A stretch of 32,713 nt of DNA from B1SED10-75 sp964636865. Its GTDB lineage: Bacteria; Bacillota; Dethiobacteria; DTU022; PWGO01. Both the position numbers and the translations under genes were made by a program. Each line of letters starts with the position of its first letter. The stretch's first letter is position 1. The notes beneath the pieces are model-generated. The model was not told the DNA's origin. It searched no databases and saw only the letters and a list, made by a program, of their open reading frames with translations. The stretch spans positions 1 through 32,713 of the forward strand of contig CAZWVJ010000018.1 of the NCBI GenBank assembly GCA_964636865.1. Reading direction: 5' to 3'. This document shows, in pieces, positions 31,522 to 32,713 of this stretch.

Positions 31522-32565
31522 ATGGAAAAACAAAAAGCCCTAGAATCAGCATTATCACAAATTGAAAAACAATTTGGCAAGGGCTCTATTATGAAGCTAG
31601 GGGAAGGAGCAAAAGGTGGTTTTGAAGTAATACCCACCGGTTGTCTATCAATAGACGTAGCTCTTGGAATAGGTGGCTTTCCCCGCGGAAGGGTAGTAGA
31701 ATTATATGGGCCGGAATCTTCCGGTAAAACAACAGTAGCTTTACACGTGATATCCGAAGCTCAAAAAAGCGGAGGCAATGCAGCTTTTATTGATGCAGAG
31801 AATGCACTGGATCCCTATTATGCTAAAAGGCTGGGAGTAAATCTGGATGAACTTTTAGTATCTCAGCCCGATACCGGTGAACAGGCCTTAGAAATTGCCG
31901 AAGTGCTTGTCCGCAGTGCCGCCGTTGATGTTATTGTAGTAGATTCGGTAGCAGCTTTGGCTCCCAGGGCAGAAATCGAAGGAGAAATGGGTGACACTCA
32001 TGTCGGTTTGCAAGCAAGGCTTATGTCGCAGGCCTTGCGAAAACTTTCTGCGGTAATAAGTAAATCTAATACTACGGCAATTTTTATTAATCAAATTCGA
32101 GAAAAGGTGGGGGTAATGTTTGGAAACCCCGAAACTACTCCCGGCGGAAGAGCCTTGAAATTTTATTCTTCAGTTAGGCTGGAAGTTCGAAGAACCGAAC
32201 CACTTAAACAAGGTGATGAAGTTATCGGGAACAGGACCAAGGCGAAAATAGTTAAGAATAAGGTGGCGCCTCCATTTAAAGTTGCAGAATTTGACATTCT
32301 TTACGGGTATGGAATTTCTCATGAGGGCTCTTTAATTGATTTAGGAACAGAAAAGGATATTATTCAAAAAAGTGGCGCATGGTTCTCTTTTGAAGAAGAA
32401 CGGCTAGGTCAGGGTAAAGAAAAAGCACGAGCATTTCTTTATGATAATCCGGAAATTAGTAAAAAAATTGAACAGAAACTTAGAGAGATATATGAATTAC
32501 CTCATAAAGATGGAGAACCAACCTCGGATGAAGCTAAAGAAAACGGCTCAGAGAATAAGGAATAA
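31522..32565 (+). CDS. recA: Recombinase RecA
   Basis: 347-aa DNA strand-exchange ATPase and SOS co-protease. Walker A is GPESSGKT at 63-70, Walker B ends VIVVDSVAAL, and the L2/GPG region reads INQIREKVGVMFGNPETTPGGRALKFYSS. The catalytic Glu is E93 in FIDAENALDP, where the usual neighbour His is Asn (N94). A C-terminal domain and an acidic tail (DGEPTSDEAKENGSENKE) follow. ATG with AAGAGGAGG (31506-31514) 7 nt upstream. No Gram-positive LexA box (CGAAC-N4-GTTCG type) is visible in the 47-nt gap before it, so any SOS control must act further upstream. The stop overlaps the recX ATG by one base. Confidence 0.97.
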   Translation: MEKQKALESALSQIEKQFGKGSIMKLGEGAKGGFEVIPTGCLSIDVALGIGGFPRGRVVELYGPESSGKTTVALHVISEAQKSGGNAAFIDAENALDPYYAKRLGVNLDELLVSQPDTGEQALEIAEVLVRSAAVDVIVVDSVAALAPRAEIEGEMGDTHVGLQARLMSQALRKLSAVISKSNTTAIFINQIREKVGVMFGNPETTPGGRALKFYSSVRLEVRRTEPLKQGDEVIGNRTKAKIVKNKVAPPFKVAEFDILYGYGISHEGSLIDLGTEKDIIQKSGAWFSFEEERLGQGKEKARAFLYDNPEISKKIEQKLREIYELPHKDGEPTSDEAKENGSENKE

Positions 32566-32713
32566 TGCTAGACGATTATTGTGAGAATGAAAAAATATTT
32601 AAAAGTGCCTGGGGGAAAGCTCTTAATTTTCTTTCATATCGAGCAAGAAGTATAAAAGAAATGGAGCAATATTTGAGGCAAAAGAATTTTGACGATACAG
32701 TTATAAAAGAAGT
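32565..32713 (+). CDS. recX: RecX regulatory protein, N-terminal part
   Basis: A frame opens at an ATG sharing its A with the recA stop (TAATG) and stays open to the window end: 49 complete codons. The residues KSAWGKALNFLSYRARSIKEMEQYLRQKNF match the first three-helix repeat of RecX, which inhibits RecA filaments. SD AAGGA (32557-32561) ends 3 nt before the ATG, short spacing, and the overlap suggests coupling to recA translation. The C-terminal two thirds is outside the window. Confidence 0.85.
   Translation, partial: MLDDYCENEKIFKSAWGKALNFLSYRARSIKEMEQYLRQKNFDDTVIKE

Noticed and set aside
1..32713. CRISPR arrays, tRNA genes, insertion sequences, prophage or toxin-antitoxin pairs
   Set aside because: No regularly spaced repeats, cloverleaf-like segments, transposase motifs or phage genes were found on either strand; content is conserved chromosomal genes.

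Overview
This is an AT-rich, almost entirely co-directional stretch of chromosome from a low-GC Gram-positive bacterium, most likely a Clostridia-type member of the Bacillota. The evidence is the gene order rimP-nusA-ylxR-infB-rbfA-nrnA-truB-ribF-rpsO-pnp, followed by RNase J, FtsK/SpoIIIE, RodZ-like, RimO, ThpR, RecA and RecX. Strong Shine-Dalgarno sequences, many TTG starts and a YlbF-family gene fit the same group. The fatty-acyl enzymes on the left suggest use of short-chain acids or ketone bodies, but the species cannot be named from sequence alone.

Left part (1-12734): the 3' end of a WYL-domain regulator is followed by a 452-nt AT-rich gap holding two identical-arm palindromes spaced exactly 30 bp apart. 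Next comes an acetoacetyl-CoA synthetase/acyl-CoA dehydrogenase pair closed by a long-loop terminator. A second group follows: an LppM-like lipoprotein, the RecD2 helicase, aspartate kinase with a clear internal start for a beta subunit, a 2,4-dienoyl-CoA reductase-like flavoenzyme and an alpha/beta hydrolase. This group ends at a perfect 17-bp bidirectional terminator facing the only minus-strand gene (YlbF family). A stand-alone Est30-like carboxylesterase closes the part.

Middle part (12735-23118): the conserved transcription/translation operon. A good extended -10 promoter and a leader hairpin precede rimP. Genes are tightly packed, some overlapping or separated by 0-1 nt. rpsO has its own promoter and a structured leader that looks like an S15 autoregulatory element, and a strong hairpin separates rpsO from pnp. 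ylxQ and ylxP, which B. subtilis has in this operon, are absent.

Right part (23119-32713): dUTPase, RNase J, a hotdog thioesterase, the FtsK/SpoIIIE DNA translocase, a RodZ-like membrane HTH protein, the ribosomal protein S12 methylthiotransferase RimO, the 2',3'-cyclic phosphodiesterase ThpR, RecA, and the first 49 codons of RecX cut by the window end. pgsA and cinA, usual neighbours here, are missing.

I found no tRNA, rRNA, CRISPR array, insertion sequence or prophage. No new defence or mobile system is visible. The interesting material is regulatory: internal translation starts in lysC and infB, the rpsO and rimP leaders, and the twin palindromes upstream of the acetoacetyl-CoA synthetase gene.
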